Of a stretch of 64,000 bases of DNA, positions 51,719 through 61,402 are shown piece after piece. The translations under genes and the position numbers were made by a program. The notes beneath the pieces were generated by a model. That model was not told the DNA's origin. It saw only the letters and a list, made by a program, of their open reading frames with translations, and did not search any database. The DNA comes from JACRCT01 sp049841135. Lineage in GTDB: Bacteria > Myxococcota > Myxococcia > Myxococcales > UBA5297. The stretch's first letter is position 1. Each line of letters starts with the position of its first letter. The stretch lies in NCBI GenBank assembly GCA_049841135.1, contig JASGHK010000001.1:124001-188000 (forward strand). Reading direction: 5' to 3'.

Positions 51719-53584
51719 ATGAAGAGGCCGATCCCAGAAGTCGCCAAGCTGCACACCCCGACCGGGCCGCTCATCCCGCTGGCCGTTCGCCAGGGCGCGG
51801 ACCTCGAGGGCTACCACCGGTTCCTGCTGCCCGACGGCGGCGAGCTGGAGTTCGACCGCCAGCAGATGTCGGATGCCATCGACCAGCGCGGCCTGCACCT
51901 TCTGGCCTGCGGCCTGAAGAAGGGCGACCGGGTCGGCCTGGTACTGCCGCAGAACCACGAGTTCGTGCTCACCTTCATGGGCGCGCTCGCCGTCGGCGTC
52001 GTCCCGGTGCCGATGTACCCGCCGTTGTCCCTGGGCAAGCTCGACAGCTACGTCGCGACCGCGGAGCACATCCTCGAGGCCGCCGGCGCCAAGGCGCTCG
52101 TCACCGAGAAGAAGGTGCAGCCCGTCCTCTGGTCGCTCTTGGGCAAGGTCAAGACGCTCAAGTCGATGCACTGCGTCGAGGACTTCAAGGAGAAGCTCCC
52201 CGGCCAGCCCGACCTCTCGCACCTGACGCCCGACGACGTCGCCTTCCTGCAGTTCACCTCGGGCTCGACCAGCCGCCCCAAGGGCGTGATGGTCACGCAC
52301 GGCAACCTGGTGGCCAACTGCTACGCCATCCAGATCGACGGGCTCAAGTGCACCCCGAGGGACGTGGGGGTGAGCTGGCTGCCGCTGTACCACGACATGG
52401 GGCTGATCGGCTGCGTGCTCTCGCCGTTCTTCATCCACATGCCGATGACGTACATCCCCACGCTGACCTTCGTGAAGCACCCCACGCTGTGGATGGAGAC
52501 GATGCACCGGGTGCGCGGCACCATGGCCTTCGCCCCCAACTTCGCCTACGCGCTCGCCACCCGGCGCACCAGCGAGGAGAAGCTGGCCAAGCTCGACCTG
52601 TCCTGCGTGCGCATCCTGGGCTGCGGCGCCGAGCCGAACCACCCGGACACGCTGCGCGCCTTCACCGACCACTTCGCCAAGGCCAAGCTGCCGCCGGGCG
52701 CCATCCTGCCTTGCTACGGCATGGCCGAGGCGACCCTGGCCATGACCTTCTGCGAGCTGGGCCGGGGCCTGAAGACCGACGTCATCGACGCCCTGACCTG
52801 GCACGACCAGGGCCGCGCGGTCCCCGCCAAGGCCGACGCCGCCGAGGAGGGCACCCTCGAGTTCGTCAGCTGCGGCAAGTCGTTCGGCGGCCACGAGCTG
52901 ATGGTCATCAAGGACGACGACACCCCGGCGCCCGAGCGCGTCGTCGGCGAAATCGTCTACAAGGGCCCCAGCGTCACCGCCGGCTACTTCGAGAACGCCG
53001 CGGCCACCAAGGAGGCCTTCACCGAGATCGGCCTGCGCACCGGTGACCTGGGCTACATCGCCGACGGCGAGCTGTATGTCACCGGGCGCAAGAAGGACCT
53101 CATCATCCTCAACGGCCGCAACTACGACCCCCAGAGCATCGAGTGGGAGGTGGCCGAGGTCCCGGGCATCCGCAAGGGCAACGTGGTGGCGTTCTCCATC
53201 CCCGGCACCGCCAGCGAGGAGCTGGTGGTGGTGGCGGAGACCAAGGAGACCGACCAGGAGAAGCTCGTCGCCGCGGTCAAGCAGCGGGTCCAGCAGGCGA
53301 TGTTCCTCAATGCCAGCGACGTGGTCCTCATCGGGCCCGGCGAGCTGCCCAAGACCTCCAGCGGCAAGCTGCAGCGCCGCAAGACCCGCGAGCAGTACCT
53401 CCTGCAGTCGCTGGGGCAGGAGGGCGTGCGCACCCACGGCAAGAGCGCTGAGACGCTCATGCTCGCCAAGCATCTGAGCCGCGGCGTGATGGCGAGGGTC
53501 AAGCACAACGTCAAGCGCGGCGCCGAGGGGCTGATGAAGACCCTGGGCCGCGACGCGAAGAGCGACGAGGGGAAGAAGGATTAG
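51719..53584 (+). CDS. fatty-acyl-AMP ligase (canonical)
   Basis: This is a 621-residue ANL-superfamily ligase that activates a fatty acid with ATP, probably for loading onto one of the two neighbouring ACPs. The P-loop FTSGSTSRPKGV (about 179-190) and the C-terminal PKTSSGKLQR (about 543-552) with catalytic lysine are intact, as are SWLPLYHDMGLIG, CYGMAEATLA and RTGDLGY. These match fatty-acyl-AMP ligases of polyketide clusters more than plain acyl-CoA synthetases. A basic C-terminal extension of about 65 residues follows. It is the working partner of the degenerate homologue at 46,925. Confidence 0.9.
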   Translation: MKRPIPEVAKLHTPTGPLIPLAVRQGADLEGYHRFLLPDGGELEFDRQQMSDAIDQRGLHLLACGLKKGDRVGLVLPQNHEFVLTFMGALAVGVVPVPMYPPLSLGKLDSYVATAEHILEAAGAKALVTEKKVQPVLWSLLGKVKTLKSMHCVEDFKEKLPGQPDLSHLTPDDVAFLQFTSGSTSRPKGVMVTHGNLVANCYAIQIDGLKCTPRDVGVSWLPLYHDMGLIGCVLSPFFIHMPMTYIPTLTFVKHPTLWMETMHRVRGTMAFAPNFAYALATRRTSEEKLAKLDLSCVRILGCGAEPNHPDTLRAFTDHFAKAKLPPGAILPCYGMAEATLAMTFCELGRGLKTDVIDALTWHDQGRAVPAKADAAEEGTLEFVSCGKSFGGHELMVIKDDDTPAPERVVGEIVYKGPSVTAGYFENAAATKEAFTEIGLRTGDLGYIADGELYVTGRKKDLIILNGRNYDPQSIEWEVAEVPGIRKGNVVAFSIPGTASEELVVVAETKETDQEKLVAAVKQRVQQAMFLNASDVVLIGPGELPKTSSGKLQRRKTREQYLLQSLGQEGVRTHGKSAETLMLAKHLSRGVMARVKHNVKRGAEGLMKTLGRDAKSDEGKKD

Positions 53585-53587
53585 GAA

Positions 53588-53729
53588 AAGCCGGCCGGAT
53601 GGCCGGCAATCGGAAACCAGAGGGCCGGCAGGATGGCCGGCGATCGGCTGGCAGGTAGCCGGCAACAGAATGTCGGCTGGACGGCCGGCGATCAGCAAGG
53701 TGCCGGCAAGACGGCCGGCGATCAGCAAG
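53588..53729. repeat. imperfect tandem GCCGGC array
   Basis: About four to five units of ~30 bases are built around GGCCGGCGATC between the acyl ligase and the second ACP. The last two units share GCCGGCGATCAGCAAGG. Units differ in length and sequence, so this is not a CRISPR array. Every unit contains an internal palindrome. Confidence 0.6.
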
Positions 53730-53737
53730 GACAGAAC

Positions 53738-53989
53738 ATGACGACGCAGCGGGACCCCAAGTTCATCGAGCTCTTCTCCAAGGCGATCTGGGAGGTCGCC
53801 CAGACCAAGATCGACGGCCTCGGGTTCGACCGGCAGATCGCGAGCTTGGGCATCGACTCCGTCTCGATGATGGAGGTCATCGGCTTCCTCGAGGAGGAGC
53901 TGGAGCTCCACCTGCCCGAGGAGAAGCTCCAGAAGGTGCAGACGCTGGGCGACCTGGCCGACGTGATCGCCGAGGTGAAGGCGCAGTAG
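53738..53989 (+). CDS. acyl carrier protein (second)
   Basis: This is an 83-residue acyl carrier protein with the pantetheine serine S41 in LGIDSVSMMEV. It is acidic, with EEELELHLPEEKL in helix II/III. The ATG at 53738 follows AAGGACAG; an open frame reaches back through the repeat array to 53633 but is not supported. Lying between the canonical acyl ligase and the large synthase, it is the likely starter-chain donor to the synthase. Confidence 0.92.
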   Translation: MTTQRDPKFIELFSKAIWEVAQTKIDGLGFDRQIASLGIDSVSMMEVIGFLEEELELHLPEEKLQKVQTLGDLADVIAEVKAQ

Positions 53990-53996
53990 CCCCTGC

Positions 53997-54069
53997 CGAC
54001 ACCCCGAGCTTGTCGAGGGTCGGGTTGTCGCAGGGACCGAGCTGGCCCCTCGACAAGCTCGGGGTGTCG
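53997..54069. repeat. perfect 23-bp inverted repeat (REP-like)
   Basis: 53997-54019 and 54047-54069 are perfect inverted repeats (core CCCCGAGCTTGTCGAGGG) with 27 bases between. It fills most of the gap between ACP and the synthase gene. Such elements are typical of scattered REP/RAYT-type repeats in GC-rich genomes. The hairpin may also affect the ACP:synthase expression ratio. Confidence 0.6.
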
Positions 54070-54118
54070 CAGAGGTGCCCGGCGGCTGCGCCGGGTTTCG
54101 CAGTTCTTGGAGGCGGGA

Positions 54119-57100
54119 ATGAGTTCTCAGCGCACGAGCACCGTGGACGCCAAGAGCGTGGCCATCGTGGGAATGGCTTGCCAGTTCCCCGACGCGCCCG
54201 ACGCCCCGACGTTCTGGGAGAACCTCAAGGCGGCCCGGTCGAGCTTCAAGGACATCCCCGCCGAGCGCTGGAACCACGCGCTCTTCCACTCCGAGATCCC
54301 CCGCGAGCTGGACAAGACCTACGTCCGCAAGGGCGCGTTCGTCGACGGCGTCTCCGAGTTCGCGGCGCTCCACTTCGGCATCGCGCCGCGCCGCGTAGCG
54401 GTGATGGACCCCCAGCACCGCCTGCTGCTCGAGGCGGTGCGTGTGGCCCTGCAGGACGCCGGGCTCGAGCGCCCCGACTTCGACCGCTCGCAGATGGGGA
54501 CGTTCCTGGGCGTCTCCTCCAGCGAGTACCGGACCATCCTCTCGGCGCGCACGCTGGCGCTGCAGATGGCGGGCGGCTCTTTGGGCGAGACCTCGCCGGA
54601 GGCGGCGGAGCTCATCACCCGCGCGGCCAAGAACGTCGAGCCCATCAGCGCCTTCTCCATCCCCGGCACGCTGCTCAACATGACCGCGGCGAACGTGGCC
54701 CACCTGTGGAACCTGGGCGGCCCGGCGTTCTCCATCGACGCGGCCTGCGCCTCGGCGCTCGTCGCCATCCACGACGCGGTGCTCTACCTGCGCTCCGGCG
54801 CCTGCGAGTCGGCGCTGGCTGGCGGCGTCTACCTCAACTTGACGCCCGAGAACCTCATCGGCTTCGCCCGCGCCAGCGCCATCTCCAAGCGCGGCGAGTG
54901 CCGGCCCTTCGACGCCGAGGCCGACGGCTTCCTGCAGGGCGAGGGCGCCGCGGTGCTGGTGCTCAAGCGCCTGGACGCCGCGCTGCGCGACGGCGACCGG
55001 ATCTACTCCGTCATCCGCGGCATCGGCATCAACAACGACGGCTCGACCAGCGACGGCCCGATGGCGCCCAGCCAGTTCGGCCAGGCCGATTGCGTGCGCC
55101 GCGCCTGGCGCGACGCCGGCCTGCCGCCGCAGTCGGTGGAGTTGTTCGAGTGCCACGGCACCGCCACCAGGGTCGGCGACCCGGTCGAGGTCGGCGCGCT
55201 GCGCGAGGTGGTCACCGAGGGTGGCAAGAAGCCGCACGGCAAGGTCTGGATCAGCTCGGTGAAGGCCAACATCGGCCACACCATGAGCGCCGCCGGCGTC
55301 GCCGGCCTGATGCGCGCCACCCTGGCCCTGCACCACGAGACCATCCCGCCGCAGGCCGGCTACAGCGCGCCCAACCCGCTGCTCGAGCTGGACAAGGGGC
55401 CCTTCGACGTCCCGCGCGTGGCCATCCCCTGGCCGCGGCGCAGCGCCGCTCCCCGCCGCGCCGGCGTGAGCTCCTTCGGCTTCGGCGGCACCAACTGCCA
55501 CCTGGTCGTCGAAGAGGCGCCCGTCGAGCAGCGCCTTCAAGTGCAGGTGGGCGCCGCCGTCGAGGAGCCGAGCCGCGAGCTGTTCGTCCTGGGCGCCGAG
55601 AACCGCGCGATGCTGGCGCGCCACGCCGACGAGATCGCCACCGCGGTGGCCAAGAACCCCGGCTACCGGCTGACCGACATCGCCTACACGCTCACCGCGA
55701 CCCGGCAGCACGACGCCGCCAAGCTGGCCGTCGTCGCCGAGAGCCGCGAGTCGCTGATCGAGAAGCTCAAGCTCGCTGCCGAGAATCTGTCGGGCGACCA
55801 GCCGCTGCCGCTGGCGCTGATGCCGTCGGTCTACGTGACGCCGGCCGGGGCAGGGGAGAAGAAGCCGAAGATCGCCTTCATGTTCCCGGGCCAGGGCGCG
55901 CAGCGCGTCGGGCTGATGCGCTGGCTCTTCGACCGCTCGGACGTCTTCCGCAACCGCCTGCTCTCGCTGGAGAAGAGCCTGGGCAACGCGCTCGAGCAGC
56001 CGCTGCTCACCTGGCTGTACCCGAAGAACGGCGACGCCGAGAAGGCCGAGGAGAAGCTGCAGGCGACCCAGTTCTGCCAGCCGGTGATGGCCGCGCTGGG
56101 CCTGGCCCTGCACGAGTACCTGCTCGACCTGGGCATCGAGCCGGCGATGTGCATCGGCCACAGCCTGGGCGAGTTCGTCGCCGCGGCCGCCGGTGGCCTG
56201 TGGACGCCCGAGGACGCGCTCAAGTTCGTCGCCGAGCGCGGCCGCCTGATGGCCGCCCTGAACCTGCCCGACCCCGGCTCGATGGCCGCGGTCCGCGCCG
56301 ACGCCGCCACGGTCGCCAGGTACCTCAAGGACGGCGTCAACGTCGCCAACGCCAACCACCCGCAGCAGACCGTCATCTCCGGCGAGACCAAGGCCGTCGA
56401 GGCGGCGATGGCGGCGCTCAAGGACGCCGGCATCGGCTCGCGCAAGCTGCGCGTCAGCCACGCCTTCCACTCGCACCTGATGAAGGGCGTCGCGGCGGAC
56501 ATCGCCAAGCTGGTCGAGCGCCAGGCGCTCGAGCCGGCCAAGGTCCCGGTCCTCTCGGCCATCACCGGAGCGCCCTACCCGGAGAGCGTCGAGGAGATCG
56601 CCCGGGCCCGCGAGATCTTCGTCAAGCACGCCACCAGCCAGGTCGACTTCCAGGGCACCCTCGCGCGCTGCCAGGAGAAGGGCGCCGAGTACTTCCTGGA
56701 GGTCGGCGCCGGCAACACCCTCACCAGCTTCGCCGCCAACACGCTCGACCCGGCGTCCTTCCGCGGCGCGGGCTCGATGGCCGCCGCCGAGGACGACCGC
56801 GGCCTGGAGATGTACCGCACCCTCGGCCAGCTGGCGGTGCTCGGCCAGCCCATCCAGTACGAGAAGCTCTACCCCAAGTCCCAGAGGCAGGTGGTCACGC
56901 TGCCGGCGGCGCCGCTGGTCCGCGAGCGCTACTGGGCGACCCGCGCGACCGGCGCTGCTGCCGTCGCCACCCCGACCGTGTCTTCGCGCTCGGCAGTCGG
57001 GTCCGACAAGACGGAGGTCTCCGTGTCCGACGATTTGATCAAGCTCTTCCGTGAACAGGCTGCAGTCCTCGCCCAGCACGCGGACATCATCGCGCGCCAG

Positions 57101-60100
57101 ACGGCGATGCTGACCGGCCAGCCCATCCCCGCGGCGCAGGTCCAGGCCGCCGCTGCCGCCGCCCCGCAGGTACTGCCCGCGGCGCCTGCGGTCGCGGCGC
57201 CCGTCGCTGCTCTCGCCCCCGCGTCGGCGGCTGTGCCTGCCGCAGCGGCGCCCGCCCGGGCGCCCCAGGCCGGCGCGGCTCCTGCCGCTCCGGCGGCCGC
57301 TGCCGGCGGCGCAGACATCCTCGACGCCGTGCTCGGCGCCGTCTCCAAGGTCAGCGCGTTCCCGAAGGCCTCGCTCAAGGCCTCGCAGAGCCTGGTCGGC
57401 GAGCTCGGCCTCGACTCGCTGATGATGATGGAGCTCGTCTCCGGGCTGCAGGCGGCCTTCCCCGGCCTGGGCGAGGTGCCGCAGTCGCTCTTGAACCAGA
57501 AGACCACCATCCAGGACCTGGTCACCTTCATCGAGGGCAACGCCGGCGCGGGCGCTCCCGCTCCGGCGGCCACCGACTCCGCGGCTGCCGCCGCCGAGCC
57601 CAAGGCCGGCCAGCTGCGCCGCTACCGTCCGACGCTGACCCCCAAGGCCCGCTCCGCCTGGCGCGCGGTGCCGGTCCCCACCGATTCCTGGACCCTGGTC
57701 ACCACCGACGGCGGCGCGCTCGGCGAGGCGCTGGTCGCCCGCCTGACGCTCGCCGGCCGCCCGGTCGCGGCCGTCCAGCTGGGCGTGCCGTTCGACGGCG
57801 TGAAGAAGGAGTCCGAGGGCGTGCTGCGGCTGCGCTGGCCGCGCGAAGCCGAGCACGTCGACGGCCTGTTCGCCGAGCTCGGCCGCGCCGGCGTCAAGCC
57901 CGCGGCGGTGCTGCACGTCGCCGACGTCTCGCTCGCCGCTCCGGTCGCCGGTTTCCTCAAGGCCGGCGCCGCCAAGTGGCCGGACCCCGTGCCGAGCGTC
58001 TGGCGCATGGCCGCGAACCTCGCCGCCGGCAAGCCGCTCTCCTTCGCGGTGATCACCGGCCTGGGCGGCACCTTCGGCCTGACCGACGGCGGCGGCAACT
58101 CCGTCTGGCAGACCGCGCTCTCGGGCTTCGCCAAGGCGCTCTCCCGCGAGTGGGACGCGCAGGTCAAGGCCATCGACGTCGACCTGGCCCAGGCCGCCGA
58201 CGTCACCGCCGAGCAGATCTTCGAAGAGCTCTCCAGCGCCGACCGCGAGGTGGAGATCTCCTTCAAGCAGGGCAAGCGGCACGTGGTCGCGCTGGCCGAG
58301 CTGCCTGACGACGCCTCCCGCGCGCTGCCCATCGACGAGCGGTCGGTGGTGCTGGTCTCCGGCGGCGGGCGCGGCGTCGGCGCGAAGATCGCCGTGGACC
58401 TCGCCGCGCGCACCCGCTGCGCGCTGATCATCGCCGGCAGCCGCGACTCCAAGCCGGGCGACGAGGTCGACCGCAACCTGGCCGCGATGCGCCAGGCCGG
58501 CGCCCGCGGCGTCGAGTACGTGCGCTGGGACGTGCGCCGGGCGGATCTGCCCGCGGCGCTCGAGGCGGCCCGCCAGAAGCTGGGCCCCATCACCGGCGTC
58601 GTCCTCTCCGCCGGCGTCATCCACGACAAGCGCGTGGCCGACAAGAAGATGGAGGACGTCCGCGAGGTGCTGGACGTCAAGGTCGCCGGCACCCTCAACG
58701 TGCTGCGCGCCACCGCCGCCGACCCGCTCAAGTTCGTGGTGGCCTTCTCGTCCTGGGCCGGCCGCTTCGGCAACGCCGGCCAGACCGACTACTCGGCCGC
58801 CAACGAGCTCTTGAACCGCATCATGGTCTCGTTGCCCAAGCTGCGCCCCGGCGTCCGCGCCGCCTCGCTCGCCTGGCCGCCGTGGGAGTCCAGCGGGATG
58901 GGCCTGTCCATCCCCGCGCCGCTGCGCGCGGTGATGAAGAAGGAAGGCGTGCCGTTCGTGACCGACGACGCCGGCCTGGCCGCGTTCCGGCGCCAGCTGC
59001 AGGACAAGGACGACGGCGAGGTGCTGCTGTCCATCGTCCATCCGCCGGCCCGCCGCGAGGTCCGCGCCGGCTTCGACCTGTCGCTGGAGACGCACCCGTT
59101 CCTCGACGATCACCGCGTCAAGGGCACGCCGGTGCTGCCGCTGGCCTCCGCGGTCGATCTTCTGGGCAGCCTCGCCCGCGAGCAGGTGGGCGCCCAGGCG
59201 CTCGAGCTGCGCGACCTGCAGCTCTACAACGGCGTCGAGGTGAAGAAGCCCGTCTCGCTGACCGCCGACCTGCGCATCAAGGGCGACGGCCCGATGCAGC
59301 TCGAGCTCAAGAGCGACGGCCGGGTGGCCTACCGCGCCCAGGCGGTGGTCTCCGACGGCGCGATGGCGCGGCTCACCGTCACCCCCGAGAACCCGGTCCG
59401 CGGGGGCTCGCTGCCGATGGCGCTGCAGGACTTCTACCGCGACGTGGCCTTCCACGGCCCGCGCCTGCGCGGCATCGAGCTCGTCGAGGAGCTGGGGGCC
59501 AAGCACATCGTCGGCTGGGTCCGCTCGTCGCTGCCCGCCGAGTGGATGAGCGGGACCGAGCGCGAGAAGTGGGAGATCGACCCGCTGGTCGTCGACTCCA
59601 GCTTCCAGCTTGTCCTCTACTACCTGTGGGCGCACCAGAAGCGGCTTGCCCTGCCGGTCGGCTTCAAGCGCTACGTCCAGCACGCGCCGCTCACCGGCCG
59701 CGTCAAGTGCACGCTGGTGCTCGACCAGTCGGCCGGCGACACGGTTGTGGGGTCCATCCAGTACGAGGACGACAAGGGGCGGCTGCTGGCGGTGATGACC
59801 GAGGCCCGCGCCAAGCTCATCGACCTCAAGGGCGAGGCGGTCAAGGGCGCCGTCTTCGCTCCGGCGGCGGCTCCCGCGGCTCGCAACGTCATCGCGCCGT
59901 CGGCCCCCGCGCCGAACGCTCCGGCCGCAGTCGCGACTCAAGCGCAGCCCGAGGTCCTGCCCGCGGCGTCCAGCGGGCCCATCGACGAGCGCTACTACAA
60001 GGTCGAGCGGTTCCCCGAGGTCGAGGCGCTCTACGAGCGGCTCAACGCCGCGGCGAAGGCGGGGCTGCGCAACCCGTACTTCAACGTGAACGACGGCGTC

Positions 60101-61232
60101 GCCCGCGACACGTCGATCGTCAACGGCAAGGAGATGATCAACTACTCGGGCTACAACTACGTCGGCCTCTCCGGCCACCCGAACGTCTCCGCCCTCGCCA
60201 AGGCCGCCGTCGACCGCTACGGCACGTCCGTCTCCGCCAGCCGCGTGGCCTCGGGCGAGAAGCCCATCCACGGCGAGCTGGAGCGCGAGATCGCCAGCTT
60301 CATGGGCTGCGAGGCGAGCGTCGTCTTCACCGCCGGCCACGCGACCAACGAGACGGTCATCGGCTTCCTGATGGGCGACGGCGACCTGATCGTCCACGAC
60401 TCGCTGGCGCACAACTCCATCCAGCAGGGCGCGACGCTCTCGCCCGCCAAGCGCCGGCCGTTCCCGCACAACGACTACAAGGCCCTGGACAAGCTGCTCA
60501 CCCAGCTGCGCCCGCACTACAAGAAGGTGCTGGTGGCCATCGAGGGCGTCTACTCGATGGACGGCGACTACCCGGACCTGCCGAAGTTCATCGAGCTGCG
60601 CGAGAAGCACAAGTTCCTGCTGTTCATGGACGAGGCGCACTCGATGGGCGTGATGGGCGCCACCGGCCGCGGCATCGGCGAGCACTTCAACATCAAGCGC
60701 ACCGACGTCGACCTGTGGATGGGGACGCTCTCCAAGAGCTTCTCCAGCTGCGGCGGCTACATCGCCGGCACCCGGGCGATGGTGGACTACATCCGCTACA
60801 GCGCCCCGGGCTTCGTCTTCTCCGCGGGCCTCTCGCCGGCCAACTCCGGCGCGGCGCTCGGCGCGGTCCGGGAAGCTCAAGGCGCACCCCGAGGTGGTCA
60901 AGAAGCTGCACGACAACTGCAGGCTCTTCCTGACGCTGGCCAAGGCCAAGGGCATCGACACCGGGCTCTCCGACGGCTCGGCGGTCATCCCGGTCATCGT
61001 CGGCAACTCGATGATGGCGCTGCAGCTCTCGCAGCACCTGGGCGATCGCGGCATCAACGTCCAGCCCATCGTCTACCCGGCGGTCGACGAGGGCGCGGCG
61101 CGCCTGCGCTTCTTCCTGTCGTCGCTGCACAGCGAGAAGCAGATTCGCTACACGGTGGACGCGATTGCCGAGGAGCTGGGCAAGCTCCGGGCGATGGCGG
61201 GCGTGCAGGCGGGCGTGCACCCGTCGAGCTGA
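54119..61232 (+). CDS. PfaA-like synthase KS-AT-ACP-KR-DH fused to a serine-palmitoyltransferase-like PLP domain (one-base frameshift)
   Basis: This ~2,370-residue megasynthase starts at an ATG five bases after GGAGG. Domains in order: ketosynthase (14-440; active Cys in DAACASAL near 209, His in CHGTATRVGDP near 344 and NIGHT), acyltransferase (from about 590; GHSLGEF near 680), one carrier domain (LGLDSLMMMEL near 1098) after an Ala/Pro-rich linker, ketoreductase (VSGGGRGVG near 1413; Tyr in DYSAAN near 1557), and dehydratase (HPFLDDHRVKGTPVLP near 1658; Asp in VVDSSFQ near 1822). Last comes an alpha-oxoamine synthase from about 1958 with FPHNDYKALD, DEAHSMG and the PLP lysine in LSKSFSSCGG near 2205. 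One surplus G at 60870-60872 breaks the frame; after correction the domain runs to 61232. It should extend an acyl chain and release it by condensation with an amino acid. Confidence 0.9.
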
Positions 61233-61249
61233 CGCGGCCCTCCCCCCGG

Positions 61250-61274
61250 CCCCCTCCCAAACTGCGGGAGGGGG
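61250..61274 (+). terminator. hairpin after the megasynthase gene
   Basis: A perfect 9-base stem (61250-61258 with 61266-61274) with a 7-base loop lies 18 bases after the stop codon. There is no T-run, so it could be a weak terminator or mRNA-stabilising structure. Confidence 0.4.
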
Positions 61275-61327
61275 TTCGGCTTCTGCTCGTCGCCACCGGG
61301 GTCGGAGCTGCTCGGACTTCTTTTCGC

Positions 61328-61383
61328 GGGGCCAGGTTCCGAATCCGAAAACCGCCGAGTTTTCGGATTCGGAACCTGGCCCC
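61328..61383. repeat. REP element with perfect 25-bp arms (RAYT type)
   Basis: 61328-61352 and 61359-61383 are perfect inverted repeats of 25 bases (arm begins GGGGCCAGGTTCCGAATCC) around a 6-base loop. Elements of this GGGGyCAGGT type are usually spread by REP-associated tyrosine transposases. None is encoded in the window. It lies just upstream of the WGR gene, whose ribosome-site region begins about 10 bases later. Confidence 0.7.
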
Positions 61384-61402
61384 ACTCACTTTGGGGGCTG
61401 CC

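Noticed and set aside
53588..53729. Possible CRISPR array
   Set aside because: Units are palindromic, vary in length and lack unique equal-sized spacers; no cas genes are nearby.
904..60872. Programmed ribosomal frameshifting to explain the broken genes
   Set aside because: No slippery heptamers or conserved downstream structures are seen. Six sites in unrelated enzymes with run-length changes fit sequence error better.
51449..61069. Very long open frame of about 3,200 codons on the minus strand
   Set aside because: It is the antisense shadow of the PKS and acyl-ligase genes in GC-rich DNA. It has repetitive low-complexity composition and no recognisable domain, while the plus strand carries complete catalytic motifs throughout.
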